Shown here in pieces: positions 11,664 through 23,203 of a stretch of 64,000 nt of DNA; position 1 is the first letter of the stretch, and every line of letters begins with the position of its first letter. A model generated the notes under the pieces. It had not been told where the DNA came from. It saw only the letters and a program-made list of their open reading frames with translations, and did not search any database. The stretch covers positions 48,116,008 through 48,180,007 of the forward strand of contig CM059973.1 of NCBI GenBank assembly GCA_030490835.1, read 5' to 3'. The DNA comes from Annona cherimola (taxonomy: Eukaryota > Streptophyta > Magnoliopsida > Magnoliales > Annonaceae). Both the position numbers and the translations under genes were made by a program.

Positions 11664-12207
11664 TGTGGCGCCCCAACCCGAGGCGCCGAAGCCTTACTCC
11701 AGGATCATTTATTGATTGGTAAATGTGAGCAGGAATGTTACTCTGGTCACACTGCAGTTTTTTTTTAATCATAAAAATACATTAATGATTCATTCCATAG
11801 GAGTTTTACCTCATAGCAACATGTTCATTTATACCCCAAATTTGTCCATCTTGGCTATCAACAAGCTCTGGTATTTACATTCATCATCTATTCTCAACAC
11901 ATCATTTCCATCATATACAACAAAATTTCACATCATTCTTGTCACATTAAATTCATACATACAAACAACCCTTTAATTTTTTCATGATAAGGTCAAATCT
12001 CATCTCACATGTCACATCGAAGATGTTTAAATTCATAAAAAGTAAGCAAACCACAATGTCACTTCCATAGGGCTTAACCATTCATATAGATGCATACAAA
12101 GGGATACAAGATTCATATTTCTGTAGTTAAATATGTTCAATTCCTCTGGGGTCTTCTTGTACCTATCTTGGGTTTGGAAAACAAAACTCAGACCTAAGTA
12201 GAGCTCA
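11664..12207 (-). mobile_element. Gypsy LTR (minus), left fragment
   Basis: It begins TGTGGCGCCCCAACCCGAGG, the U5 terminus of this LTR family in minus orientation, and carries CTTACTCCAGGATC and ACCTATCTTGGGTTTGGAAAAC, both shared with 3150/5741 and 38154. It breaks at about 12207 where a + strand LTR is inserted, and resumes at 28094. Confidence 0.75.
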
Positions 12208-14902
12208 TGTATATGCATTTGGCAGGCAAACATGAATTATGTATGATTCATGTATGTTATGGATGATTTATGATTTTTAGGAATTAATGATATTTTGCAA
12301 TTAGGGTTAGCAATTAAGAATGGTGATTAAGATTAATCGTCAAAGCCCAATGTGAGTCAAGATGACTAAAGGGGCTTAATGAGGATTAGAATATGCTAAT
12401 GTGGCATGAATATTTATTTCAATTTCCATGATATAATTAACGGAGATTAAAATGAAAATTATGGAATTATGTTGAAAATCGTAGAAAATTCATAACTTGA
12501 TGCCTATAAAACGAAATGAGATGAAATTTGAAAGGTAAGCTCATGACTTTGGACTCGACCTTATGAGAGGATTGGATTAAGTCAAAAGTGATGGGATTAA
12601 GGTGATAATTTTTCGATTTTAATCTCACACTCTAAGGTAATTTTCAAAGGTTCATAACTTGACGTAGAAACGTCGGTTTGAGATGAAATTTCAAACGATT
12701 GAATAAAATTATGAAATCTATTATATAGATGGATTGGATTAAGCTAATTACCACGGGAATATGATTAATCGAAAAAAGGTGCCTAGCATTGACTTTGTGC
12801 ACCCTAGAATACCATAGCATTTATAAAAAAACAAGTGGTTTAATGGCTTGGTTTAATGCCCCATATGAGCTGTCAACCAAGGGTATTTTGAGCTTGATTT
12901 TGTGAATTATTTTAAATCACAAAATCCATGATAAATCCTATGCGTTAATGTTGGATTTAAAGGGCTAATAACTAGCCTCAAGGAGGCTTGAAAGGTGGCA
13001 CAAATGGGGACGTCCAAGGGCCATGTACATGTAAAAGGGCATGTAAATGCATATAAATGGGAGTGACTTGCTGACCAAGAAAGCCATCCCATGCAGCCAT
13101 GTGGACGTCCACTTGGGGAGGAGCTAAGTAGCTCATTTAAGAGCTTGGATTTGGTGATTTTTATATAAGATAATTACCCATTTTACTAGGATAATATTGT
13201 GCCGTGTCATCAAGGGATAAGATTCCCATTAATTATCCTCCAAATGAGGTGGCAAAGTGGGCCCAAAAATCTGAAAAACGAAGGGTATAAAAGGGTCTTT
13301 CATGGGGACGTTCCAAGAGGGTTAGAGAGAGAAAATTTTAAGGAGCAAAATCCTTCAAGCAAGGCAGCAACAAGAGTGACCCAAGTCCAGCAAGAAAAGT
13401 GGGGAACAAGAGGACAAAAGTAGAAGGAAAAAGGGTAAGAAAGAAAGGGATTCAAGCTAGGAAAGTTTGGATTCAAGTTTAATTCGATTCGAGTAAGTAT
13501 ACTTCATGATTTGGGTTCTTTAATCCTAAGTTTTTCACCTCAAATTATGGGTCATGAATTTGATTCATAATGAACCCTTAAAGGATGATTCATGATGCCC
13601 TTGATTTGGGTATTGAATAAGGATTGAATGGTATGAATGAATTTAAGGGTTTAAAAGAGGTTAAGATGGATGTTAGAGATGAATCTGGGTTGATAACTTA
13701 GCTGAAATTTTCTTAAACCCATATAATATGTTGCTATTTTGAAGTAATATCATTATTAGATTATGAATCATGATTTTATGAGTTATATATGTTGATTTGG
13801 GCATATGCTAAAGATTTTTGAAAGTATGGAACTTAGGGTTACGTATATGATCCGATTTTCATGTTTTTATGATATGTATGAAACATGAATTATGCTAACG
13901 AGTTTATGGATGCTTTAGAGGGTAGAATACCCTAAGTTAATGATGCATGAGACTTTCAACATAAGGTGGAAAAGATTAGCACAAATCTGATTTTTGTGGA
14001 CCCATGATGTGAACGTCTAAAAGGGGGCCAAGATGTGCATGAAAAGTTGTTGTTTTGTGCAACTTAAATTATGAAATTTAAATCCATGAAAATACCCTAA
14101 ATTTGGATTAAGAAAATCATGATTATTTTCTAGAATTTATGGATTAAAATTTGTTAAGATTTAAGTATTGAAAGAGGCATTGAAAGGATGAAAAATGGAT
14201 CTTAATGTTGCTGTTTTGGAACCCAATGATGAATGGATTAAAATTATGAAATTAAATCATAAATTATATATTAATTAAGGGTTCTAATCATGATGAATAA
14301 GGACACAAGTTGCTGACTCGAGAAATTTTAAGAAACACCTAAGTTATGTATTGTAAGATGGGTGTATGTGGAAGGCTAAGTATGGATAAGTGGTAAATGA
14401 TTTATATGAACTACTAAAATGTAAAAATGCATGAATGTATGATAAAATGCATATTTAAGTTTCTGTTTTGATGATTAAGGATAATCTTAAATTTTGAGAT
14501 TTAATTATGAAGCCTAAGACGTTCAATATGTGCTTAAAATGAGCATCGACGTAGGAACTATAAAAGATAGATGAAAAATGATAAATGGGAGGGATGAACC
14601 CCCATGTGATGATAAATGAATGACTATTATTTGTATGAATGTATACCCTACATATGGGTTTAGAACATGATATGGAATGAAAGAAATGATGAATGATGAA
14701 CCACTAACTAAGATTACATAGTTATGTGGTTATCAAAAGACTTATGAGTAAGTTAATATATATATATATATATGACCATTGACAAGGGTGAAGAAGGATA
14801 TGCATTCCAAAGAAAAAATGATTTCAAGTTAATGTGTTATGGACCATATGGGACTAAAACCATATGACACGTATATGTGAATTGAAAAAGAAACAAGGCA
14901 TG
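12208..14902 (+). mobile_element. Gypsy LTR (+), left fragment
   Basis: U3 sequence resembling the LTR at 29253: CATAACTTGATGCCTATAAAACG near 12490 and GAAAGGTAAGC near 12530. A TATA box (TATAAAAG) lies at 13286-13293 and ACGT-core motifs (GGACGTCC, GGACGTTCC) at about 13009, 13103 and 13305. The start is approximate: TGTATATGC at 12208 is the best TG candidate. Imperfect flanks GCTCA (12203-12207) and GCTAC (28094-28098) might be a decayed target duplication. It is interrupted by element D at 14903 and continues at 26663-28093. Confidence 0.6.
14757..14774. repeat. (TA)n microsatellite
   Basis: About nine TA units inside the + gypsy LTR. Confidence 0.9.
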
Positions 14903-14970
14903 TGATAAGTCTAAAAATTTTCATTGAACTTCATGTTAAATTCGCATAATTAAATATTAAAACATTAATT
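14903..14970 (+). mobile_element. Element D 5' LTR, first 68 bp
   Basis: It starts TGATAAGTCTAAAAATTTTC, identical to the 3' LTR start at 24002, and is preceded by CATG (14899-14902), which also follows the 3' LTR (26663-26666). The LINE insertion splits it after 14970. Confidence 0.85.
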
Positions 14971-14993
14971 TTTTTTTTGATAGAAGAATTACT

Positions 14994-15479
14994 CTAGTCC
15001 GACTCCCTTTCCACTTGAAAAGGGTTCGGAGGAGAGAAACCCAAGCAAATACTTGCCAAAAAATTATCTGTACAGATTTTCGATGCAATTTCTTGTGGGG
15101 GAGAACCCCACCAAATAGAATGATCCTGTGCAGAAAAAGAAACCAGGTCAGCTAAGGAATGGGCCACCCCATTTCCTTGCCTAAGAACATGGTGAAAAGA
15201 GAGTTGAGCATTTGAACTGAGGATGGATCTAATTTCGCTGACGATATGTCCCACCGGTGAAGAGATGGCGCGATCACAAGATAGAAAAGAGCAGAGCAGA
15301 AGAGAATCCGTTTCAATTTGTATGTGGCCCAAGTTAAGCTGGAGGGCCCACTTTGAACCCAAAAGAAAAGCATATGCTTCCATCATCAATGGTTCCAACA
15401 CACCCCTCCATCTCCACCCCTTGGCCCCAACAAAAAGACCCCTAGAGTCTCTAATAACCGCCGCCAAACCAATTACCAT
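14994..15479 (-). pseudogene. LINE C-terminal RNase H domain, out of frame with RT
   Basis: This minus frame continues the LINE protein after a frameshift. It has the RNase H-like signature of plant L1 elements: GLAAVIRDSRG near the start, EAYAFLLGSKWALQ (the conserved acidic E helix), IQIETDSLLL (D in strand 4), and RQGNGVAHSLADL near residue 120. It would degrade the RNA strand during second-strand synthesis. The frame joins the ORF2 frame around 15480-15500, where a GCGCG run suggests a 2-bp gain. The domain ends in TAG at 14994 and is followed only by a short 3' tail and the T-run. Confidence 0.88.
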
Positions 15480-18400
15480 CCTTTCCCCCGAGGACGCGCG
15501 TCAATATTCAGCTTGAAAATCCCATGTGGGGGGGCAATCCACCTAGCCACAAGAGGGCGGTCCAAAACACAAGATTGACCAAGAAGAGCCGCCCTCCTGA
15601 GCTGATCCATATAATCATGGCACCACCGTAGAGTATCCCCAAAGAAAGGATGGACGCCCTCCTCCCTGCACTTGTTACGCAAAAACCATATTCGCCAGCA
15701 AAAAACGATAAAGAAAGCCAACCTGTCCAGATTATTGCCTCTAGACAGATTACGCAATGATTCCACCACCTCCGATACGGGAGAGTCCCGACAAGCCGCT
15801 ATCCTGCCGATCCTTACAATACACGGGCATCTCAAGAACAAATGATTAATATCTTCCACCTCCCTCTTACAAAACATGCAAGTCACCTCAACCGGGACAC
15901 CCCTATGAGATAGGTTCCAAAGTGTAGGTAATGCGTTCTTCAGTAATCGCCACCCAAAAATCCTTATCTTACTAGGCAGCCTTGTCCTCCATATAGCCCA
16001 AAAGACACGATCCAGACAGGGCGAAGACGATGACAAAGATAGCATCCTATGAGCCGACTTCACCGAGTAGTGACCGTTGGGTTCAGGAGCCCAGAAGACA
16101 CAATCCTGAACCACCCCCCGGGGTAGTGGTATGTGCCTAATTTCCTGCCAGCCAACCTCACCCACAGCAGCCACCACCCTCTCCTTGATCCATGACTTTG
16201 ACTCCCCATTTATGAAGTGACTGACCAAAACATCCTCCGGTAGAGATAAAGGTAGAGGGCCCGCCTTGATCACCATAGAATCAAGCCAAACATCCTGAAA
16301 AAAACGAATCCGATTACCATCACCCACCCTCCATTTACATCCAGATCGGATCGCCTCCCGCGCCTTGAGGATGCTCTTCCATGTGTAGGAGTCAGCCGGT
16401 CCCCCCGAACAACTCCAAATATCCGAATCCGGGAAATATTTAGCTTTAAGAACTCTATAGCATAAGGAGTCAGTGTTGGATGCAAGCCTCCAGACTTGTT
16501 TCGCTAAGAGGGCGTAGTTGAAAGTCATTATGTCTCTAAACCCCATTCCTCCTGCCCTCTTAGATTTGCACATCTCTGCCCAAGCAACCCAGCTCATCTT
16601 CCTTTTATCTCCCTTCTCACCCCACCAAAATTTGCTCAACATGCTGTTTATATTCAAACAAAAGGACTTAGGAAGAAGAAATATACTCATAGCGTAAGAC
16701 GGGATGGCCTGTGCAACAACCTTAATTAAAACCTCCTTGCCCCCCCAAGATAGGAGGCGCCCCTTCCACCCTTGGATTTTTCGCCATATACGCTCCAGAA
16801 TTCCCTTAAACATGCCTTTTTTGGATCTGCCAATCCAAGCCGGAAGACCCAGATAATGGTGGAGATCCCGTCCCTCCACCGCCAATAGCTCGGTTGTCTC
16901 CCGCCGGTCGTGATCATTCATATTTGAGCTGAAGAAAATGGAGGTTTTATCAACATTGACCATCTGACCAGAAGAAGCCGCATAAGTGTCAAGGATATCC
17001 AACAAGATCCTAATGTCCGCTCCTTCCGCCCGAACAAAAAGCAAAGCATCATCAGCGAAAAGGAGATGAGAAATCTGTGGACCCGACGGATTGATTCTGA
17101 TTCCATGTAGCGCCCCTCGGGCCACCGCCCTTGAAATGAGAACAGAAAGACCCTCCACACATAGGAGGAAGAGATAGGGAGATAAAGGATCTCCTTGTCT
17201 CAAACCCCTATAAGGTTGGAAAAGCCGTGATTTGAAACCATTCATTTTAACTCGGTACCTGACAGTAGAAATGCAACATTTAATCCACTCGATCCACACC
17301 GGGCTAAAATTCATAGCCGACATCATCTGACACAAAAAATCCCACTCGACCCTATCATATGCCTTGGACATGTCGAGCTTAACGGCCAGCGCCCCCCTCT
17401 TGCCCCCCTTACGCATTCGAAGGGAGTGGATCGCCTCATAGGCAGTCAACATATTATCTGTTATCAACCGCCCAGGTACAAAAGCACTTTGTTCCAGTCC
17501 GATGACCTCATGGAGCACCCCCTTGAGCCTGTTTGCTAAAACTTTAGCCAAAACCTTATACACCACGTTACATAGGCTAATAGGTCTGAAATTTGGTAGC
17601 TCGTTTGCCCCAACTACCTTCGAGATAAGCACAAGAGTGGTAGTATTTGCTGCCCTGACAAGATTCTCCCTTTGGGCCCGATCGCTTACCTCCAAGAAGA
17701 GTTTACACCACAAAAAGATGTCATTACCAATAACATTCCAATGCCTCTGAAAGAAAGCCGGAGACATACCATCCGGACCCGGGGCCTTGGTAGGACGCAT
17801 ACTTTTCACCGCTCCCACCACCTCCCCCATCGTAAGGGGAGAAATCAGCAACTGACTTTGGCTATTAGAGATCTTCCTTTGAATGTGGCCGTTAACCCAG
17901 GATGCAGTCCCCGAGGCAGAAGATTTGAAGATAGAAGAAAAATAAGACACCGCCGACTCAAGCATCTGGTCTTGATCCGTTATCCACCCACCGTTTGAAT
18001 CCCTTAGCTCCGCAATGAAATTTGCCCTTCTGCGATTGGATGTCACACGATGGAAAAAAGAAATTTTTCTATCACCTTCGTTAAGCCAATGTGTTTTCGC
18101 CCTTGTGCGCCAAAGCTGTTCCTCATCCTCCAACAACATATTGATTTGGAATTTAAGCTTCCCGACGGCATCATCCCGCTCATCAGACGGATCAAGAGAC
18201 AATTGGGCAGACAACTCACACTGCTTGCGATCAATAGCCTTTCTCAGGTTACCCCTCACCTTCCGATTCCACCGTGTAAGCTCAACCCCACAGCGTTTGA
18301 GTTTCCAGGCCAAGAGGTCGGCATTCCCCACCACCCCCAAAGGTGTCGACTCCCACACATGTCGAATGATCTGATGTGCATCAGGATCGCGAGCCCAGAA

Positions 18401-18524
18401 CAGCTCATATCTGAATTCCTTTGGTGGCCGCCTAGTATGAGAATGGTGATCACACAAAACCAGTAGCGGGCAATGGTCAGAGATAGACGCCGACAGATGA
18501 ACAATCCTCGCGAGAGGGAAAAGG
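15473..18524 (-). pseudogene. LINE ORF2: endonuclease tail, reverse transcriptase, zinc knuckle
   Basis: A long open minus-strand frame. The first codons (to 18538, MHLIN) are LTR-derived read-in, so the true LINE part starts near 18524. Order of domains: C-terminal endonuclease motif SDHCPLL near residue 20; RT fingers with GPDGMSPAFFQ near 255 and FRPISLCNVVYKVLAKVLANR near 320; QSAFVPGRLITDN; palm motif LDMSKAYDRVEW; catalytic LLFADDALLF near 490; and a CCHC motif (CMFCKREVEDINHLFLRC) near 885. RT copies LINE RNA at the nicked target. The frame is open for about 1000 codons, then shifts near 15495-15500 just as the RNase H domain begins (FKLNIDA). Truncation at the 5' end makes it non-autonomous. 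Confidence 0.93.
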
Positions 18525-18786
18525 TTAATTAAATGCATGTTTTAAGGGGAATTTCATGAAAATCATATTTTTGATAGAATCTTTAATTTTGCTATAAAAT
18601 GGGTCATTTTGCAACATTCTTGAAAATATAAAATTATGACTCAATTTTAATGTTAAAATATGTATTAGCATATTAGTATAATTTGGGCAAAATTATAAAA
18701 CCATCTAATTTGGAAAATCATACATAAAATTATAAATATAATTTAAACTATGGTTATAAAACAAATCGTCAAAACATTTTAAGATA

Positions 18787-18811
18787 AATAATAATAATAA
18801 TAATAATAATA
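18787..18811. repeat. (AAT)n microsatellite
   Basis: About eight AAT units; the same array recurs in the 3' LTR at about 24328-24353 with one extra unit. Confidence 0.9.
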
Positions 18812-19981
18812 AGAAATTCAAAAAGGGCTAGAAAGTAAGTTAAAAATCTGTGCGAGTTTATTTTGACAAAAATTAAATATTTAAATCCATGTTTTTCGCT
18901 GCATGAGTATACACCGAATAGCTCTACACCACCGGAGCACCATATTCTGGTGCTCCATCGTCCCCAATCCGGCGAGCCCCTTCCCAGCAAACCGAATACA
19001 GCAACGAGAAGAGGGAATTAAAATACACGGAACTAAGTGTAGTGCAAAGCACCATACCAATTTCATCCCCTTCCCCAAATCAAGCCACGATTGAAGCTAC
19101 AATCGCTGCCATGAGCAGCAACTTTCAACCCGTCCAAGCAGCTTGTCATCCAAAATTGCAGCCAACCCAAGCACCGGCGGCCGTTCCTTTCTGTCCAAGC
19201 AAGCCGTCAATTGCAGTAGCTATCTCCAGTCAAAGCCGCAACCAAATTCAAAGCCCCAATTTCAGCATCCCATCTGCTCGAAATTTCTCAATCAGCAACT
19301 TTTCAAAATAACGGGAAACCCATTTCAGCAACACCGAAATCAGAGCAATTCCCTGCCATCAACTTTCCAACCAGCGATCATGAAATTGTTGCTGTTAAGA
19401 GGAGCTGCCGATCAACTGAATAAAGGCCGGCTATTGGATTTTCATGTAGGCATAGAGACTGGCAGGGGCGGTGTTGCTGGATGTTATGGCTGTGCAGAAA
19501 ATCGGTGGGACCGGAGCTGGTTTGATGTTTTGATTTTGCCGGGGCTAGTTGCCGTTGGCCTGGAAAAGGGTTGCTGTTACCCATTTGATTTGTAGCTGAA
19601 GCTGACGGAGGAGGTTGCCGGACTTATTTCCATGGCTGTTTGCTTGTGATAGGATTAATTAATGGAGGCGATGCTTCAACGGCTTGCTGCTGGAATTAAT
19701 TTGGGGCAGTTGCCGGTTTAATCACAAGGGAAATGGACTTGGAGTGACTCGATTTGATCGTGGAATTAGCAACTGCCGATTTCTATTGGGTTTATGGCTT
19801 GCCCTGCTAGAGGGATTTGGAGTCTGTGGTGGAGAAAGAATTGGTCGTCTGGATTGCTTGGTGGCTGGACGACACGGCGGTTATTCTGATTTGGGTAAGC
19901 TCTCCATAGCAGCAAACGGCTACCTTCGTGCAAGCAATCCCACATCGGATTGCACAAGGGAGGGAGGGCCCATCCCTCAAC

Positions 19982-19988
19982 TATAAAA
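19982..19988 (+). promoter_or_regulatory. TATA box of D 5' LTR
   Basis: TATAAAA followed by ACCTCTCC, at the same place in the 3' LTR (25795-25801). It sits about 890 bp before the LTR end, giving R+U5 of under 0.9 kb. Confidence 0.6.
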
Positions 19989-20409
19989 CCTCTCCACTTA
20001 TCCCAAGGAACACACCCCATACCCAACACACAACCCCTTGGGTGGGACCCATCTTGTGGGACCCCGTAGCATGTGGGTGGGACCCATTTTGTGGGACCCG
20101 TAGCAAGGAGGTGGGGCCAAGCAATAAAAATTCCATTACGTGGAGATTCGCTTTTTACGGGTGATGTGAATTTTATTTCTCTGCATTATAGTTAGTAGCG
20201 TTTCATAGTTGTTAAATTTTAATTTGTAATTTTTAGATTAGATTTACTGCTTTATTTTATGCTTTGTAATTTTTAGATTAAATTTAATGTAATTTTCTTT
20301 CCTGCTTTAATAGTTGAATTTCATAGCTTTTATTGCTTTCTTAGAATAGTTTTAATTAAGTTGTTAGCTAGTTAGTTAATTTTTTTTAGCCTCTTGTCTC
20401 CATTTCTTT

Positions 20410-20705
20410 TATGTTTAAATCTTTTCCCTCTTCTTTCTCTCTCTTTCTAATTTCTTTCCCTTTCTCTCTCTAATTTCTTCTATTTCCTTTTTTCTTCTCT
20501 CTCTCTCCTCTCTCCTATTCTTCTAATTTTTCTTCGATTTCTTTCTTTCTCTTCTCTCTCAGCTATCTAATTTCTTTCTTCTTCTCTCTCTCTAACGTCT
20601 CTCTCTCTTTTCTCTCTCTTCTCTCTTTCTCTCTCTTCTTTCTCTCTCTCTCTCTCTCCTCTTTCTCTCTTCTCTCTTTCTCTCTCTTCTTTATACCTTC
20701 TTTTT
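20410..20705 (+). repeat. CT-rich pyrimidine tract in D leader
   Basis: Nearly 300 bp of TCTCTC/TTTCTTTC sequence downstream of the TATA box, so it would be in the transcript leader. The 3' LTR has the same tract at 26225-26500 with small length differences. Confidence 0.85.
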
Positions 20706-20875
20706 CTCTTAAAAACAATTCAAAACTACATCGCCTCTCTGTGGATTCGACCCGACTCACCGTTATTCTACACTATCACTCGTATAGTGGTAGCTTTAAT
20801 GTGTTTCGGTTAATTTTAATTAAACTGGTGATCACAGTGCTCTTAACGACAAGCACTTGGTGCGCATTAAGTTTT

Positions 20876-20893
20876 TGGCGCCGTTGCCGGGGA
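20876..20893 (+). other. Intact tRNA-Asp-type primer binding site of D
   Basis: TGGCGCCGTTGCCGGGGA, the Athila-type primer site, seven bases after the 5' LTR end. This places D in the Athila/Tat part of Ty3/gypsy even though it lacks pol. Confidence 0.9.
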
Positions 20894-21322
20894 GGCGTAT
20901 TGAGGTTTGAATTGTTTTATTAGTCGCTTTAAATTTACTTTACTTGCTTTCAATAGTATAATCTTTATTGCTTTATTTATTTGCTTTCTTTACTTATTGC
21001 ACTTGAACTTTAGATTATAAATTTCGATCCTTTCCCAATTTTAATTAGTGAACATTTATTGAGTAGACCTTTGGTCTAATTAAATTTCTATTTGACAACT
21101 AGAGGTTGGTGACTAGGCTAGAGGTTTAAAGGCAAATGCCTAAGTGGATCTATGGTTATTTAATTAGGACCTTGTGAATACAAGGAGAGCCTCCCACACT
21201 CCCACCTCTTACCTGGCTGACCAAGGGAAGTGTTATAGAATTTAATTGCACCTTAGTTATTCTCAGTAAATGAATTACTAATTAAAAAAAATTAAAAATT
21301 AAAATTAAAGTAAAATTAAAGA
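20894..21322 (+). other. Element D untranslated leader
   Basis: AT-rich leader between primer site and the ORF. It includes a CCTCCCACACTCCCACC stretch near 21190; no frame is evident. Confidence 0.5.
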
Positions 21323-22969
21323 ATGGACATGAACTTTATTGATCAGCAGTTAGGTAAGTTAGAAGAATTAAACCAAAAGATTAATGATATACTTGCCTAT
21401 CAAAATTCAAACAGTTCATTCTTAAATACATCAATTCCTTTTCAAACGACATATTCTAATGAGACTCAATTTTTACCATATCAAGAACAAGTTCAAAATT
21501 TTCATGAGTTCCCTACATCTGATTACAATTCATTTTCATATACATATAACCCAGAATTGAGTTGTCCTAATACTTCTTGGACAAATCAACAAATGCAACC
21601 CTACCCTCCATATCTACAAACCCAGTGGCCACCTGAGCAAAGTCAATTTTTAAATTATCAATGTCAATCTCATCATTATGAAAATGCATATGGGCCACCT
21701 GTATATCCTGAAGAAAATTTTTCATCACCTTAACCTATTAACCAATCTCTTCATCAAACATATAATTATAATGAGGAAATTGAAGAACTAAAAAAAAAAT
21801 TTCTCGATGGCTTTCAAACCATAGAAAATAAATTTTCAGAGTGCCTAAATCGAGTTGAACATTATAAAAATATGTATTTGCACTCGAATCCCCCACAAGA
21901 GGACTTTGAAAATTTTTCATCAGATCAAGTAGATTATCAACAATCTCCTCACTTAGATAACTTAGAGGGAGGATTCGAAAGATTAGATCAACAATTCCTT
22001 TCCGACCAACAATCATTTTCTAAGATGACAGATCATGCAGATCATACTTACCAAATTGATAATCTAGTTGATCATTCGAATTTTCAAATTCAATTAGATT
22101 CAATACCATTAGAAAATCCATATTTTGCAAATGACTTAGCATTTCCAAATGCTTTAGAAGCTGAATACCTTAACAAACAAAAGCTAGGTCAAAAGAAAGA
22201 GAATTTGAAAATAAATGACGAATATATTGATACATTATGTGGAGAGGAAACTAATGAATCAACTATCACTCCAATAAACCATTTTGATTATCAAACTCAA
22301 TCAGATCAATTACTATAAAAAAACTTATTGTCTGAAAATTTGATAATAATTACAACATTATGTAGTGACGGTTTCTCAGATCATACACTTAACGAGAATT
22401 CCTCTCTTCATAATCAAGAAAATATTATAGAAAATAATGAAAAATTAATTAATGATAGATTTGAAGGAGAAAAAGCTCAAGAAAATATTGAGGAGATTGA
22501 TGATCATAGCCAAAATGATGGTAAGGTGAGAAATAAAGAATCTATTGAGGATAAGTTGGGGGGAGATGAAAATGAAATTATTAATGAAAATTTTGAAAAG
22601 TACATACCTGTTATTTCAAGTACTTTTAAAGATAAGCTCATTAGCATAGATGAATTAATGAAAAAGGAAGAGATGATTCAAATGTTTAAACAGGTTCAAG
22701 TTAAAATTTCGCTCTTCGATATTATTCAATATATTCCAAATTATAGTCAATTTCTCCAAGAGCGTTGTATTCAAACGGAATCCTGTTTAACCCAAAATAA
22801 AATCATGCTCTCATCAGGTAACAGTTCAATAAATAATCAAATTGAAGAATGTTACATAATGGACATCATTGATAACTCATTAATCTTTACAAATCTTGAG
22901 CATGAATATATAAAAATAATGAATAATCTACATAGTGTTAAAAATTTTAACAGAGCAGGAATTGGATAA
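21323..22969 (+). pseudogene. Element D single ORF, Asn/Gln/Glu-rich, two internal stops
   Basis: Three open segments (21323-21733, to 22318, then to 22969) lie in one and the same frame, and the interval 21734-21871 is also open in it. The region is therefore one 549-codon frame broken only by TAA at 21731-21733 and 22316-22318. The start is ATG at 21323 (MDMNFIDQQLGKLEELNQK, a short coiled-coil-like opening). The middle is Gln/Asn/Tyr/Pro-rich (LQTQWPPEQSQF), the third quarter is acidic (ENIEEIDDHS). Near codons 452-485 the segment MFKQVQVKISLFDIIQYIPN followed by YSQFLQ resembles the conserved block between capsid and protease in Athila/Tat polyproteins. No protease, RT, RNase H or integrase follows. 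Probably a Gag-derived or gag-replacing protein of a non-autonomous family; function unknown. Confidence 0.65.
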
Positions 22970-22983
22970 CATGAATCATTACG

Positions 22984-23030
22984 TCTGGCTGAAGACGTAA
23001 AACTTAGCGCTGGTTGGGAGGCAACCCAAC
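22984..23030 (+). other. Conserved Athila 3' motif in D
   Basis: CTGGCTGAAGACGTAAAAC followed by GCGC and GGTTGGGAGGCAACCCAAC. The GTTGGGaggCAACCCAAC part can fold into a hairpin. The same block occurs in element C at 35431-35478, right after its ORF remnant, so it is a conserved non-coding element of this group. Confidence 0.7.
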
Positions 23031-23190
23031 ATGTGTATATATATCTCTTTTTCCGTTAGTTTGTTTTTTCTTTTTGTAGGTGAAAGTTGCAGCAATTTAA
23101 TCAGATCATTACACCCCAGGTTGTCTCTTTTCTTGCTATCTTATTTTTATAAATTTATATTTTGTGCATGTTTATTAAAGATAGCAATGT

Positions 23191-23203
23191 TTAAGTTGGG
23201 GGG
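23191..23203 (+). other. First polypurine tract of D
   Basis: AAGTTGGGGGG preceded by TAGCAATGTTT; the identical 23-bp context recurs 795 bp later directly before the 3' LTR. Confidence 0.7.

Larger units (their letters stand above)
14971..18524 (-). mobile_element. 5'-truncated L1-type LINE (minus)
   Basis: A non-LTR retrotransposon inserted in the D 5' LTR. The uninterrupted target is visible at 24061-24075 (CATTAATTAAATGC). A T-run at 14971-14978 is the poly(A) tail of a minus-strand element. TTAATT is present on both sides (14965-14970 and 18525-18530), a short target duplication. The element begins inside the endonuclease domain, so ORF1 and most of the endonuclease are missing, the usual outcome of incomplete target-primed reverse transcription. 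Its base composition (about half G+C) contrasts with the AT-rich flanks. Confidence 0.93.
18531..20868 (+). mobile_element. Element D 5' LTR, remainder
   Basis: Continues the D LTR after the LINE, nearly identical to 24070-26662. It lacks a 261-bp segment present in the 3' LTR (24543-24803); the junction at about 19000 has a 2-bp GC microhomology. It contains an (AAT)n run, a GC-richer U3 stretch, a TATA box at 19982-19988 and a CT-rich tract. It ends GGTGCGCATTA at 20868, where the 3' copy ends GGTGCGCATCA. Short frames at 19042-19595 and 19684-19986 recur in the 3' LTR because the LTRs are copies, not because they are selected. Confidence 0.88.

Noticed and set aside
12033..13423. Short ORFs at 12033-12233, 12907-13092 and 13199-13423
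   Set aside because: All lie in gypsy LTR DNA, on either strand, without family similarity.
14899..14902. Standard 5-bp target duplication for element D
   Set aside because: Only 4 bp (CATG) match exactly on both sides under the TGATAAG...CATCA boundary; a 5-bp match could not be shown, so boundaries are given with 2-bp uncertainty.
17502..18466. Several + strand ORFs opposite the LINE
   Set aside because: Antisense shadows of the long, GC-richer LINE ORF2 frame.
19042..19986. LTR ORFs of element D, repeated at 24704-25789
   Set aside because: Present twice only because LTRs are copies; not in the transcript body, no recognisable domain. Possible captured fragment noted under findings.
20563..20760. 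Arg/Glu/Lys-rich 65-codon minus ORF
   Set aside because: Translation of the CT microsatellite tract.
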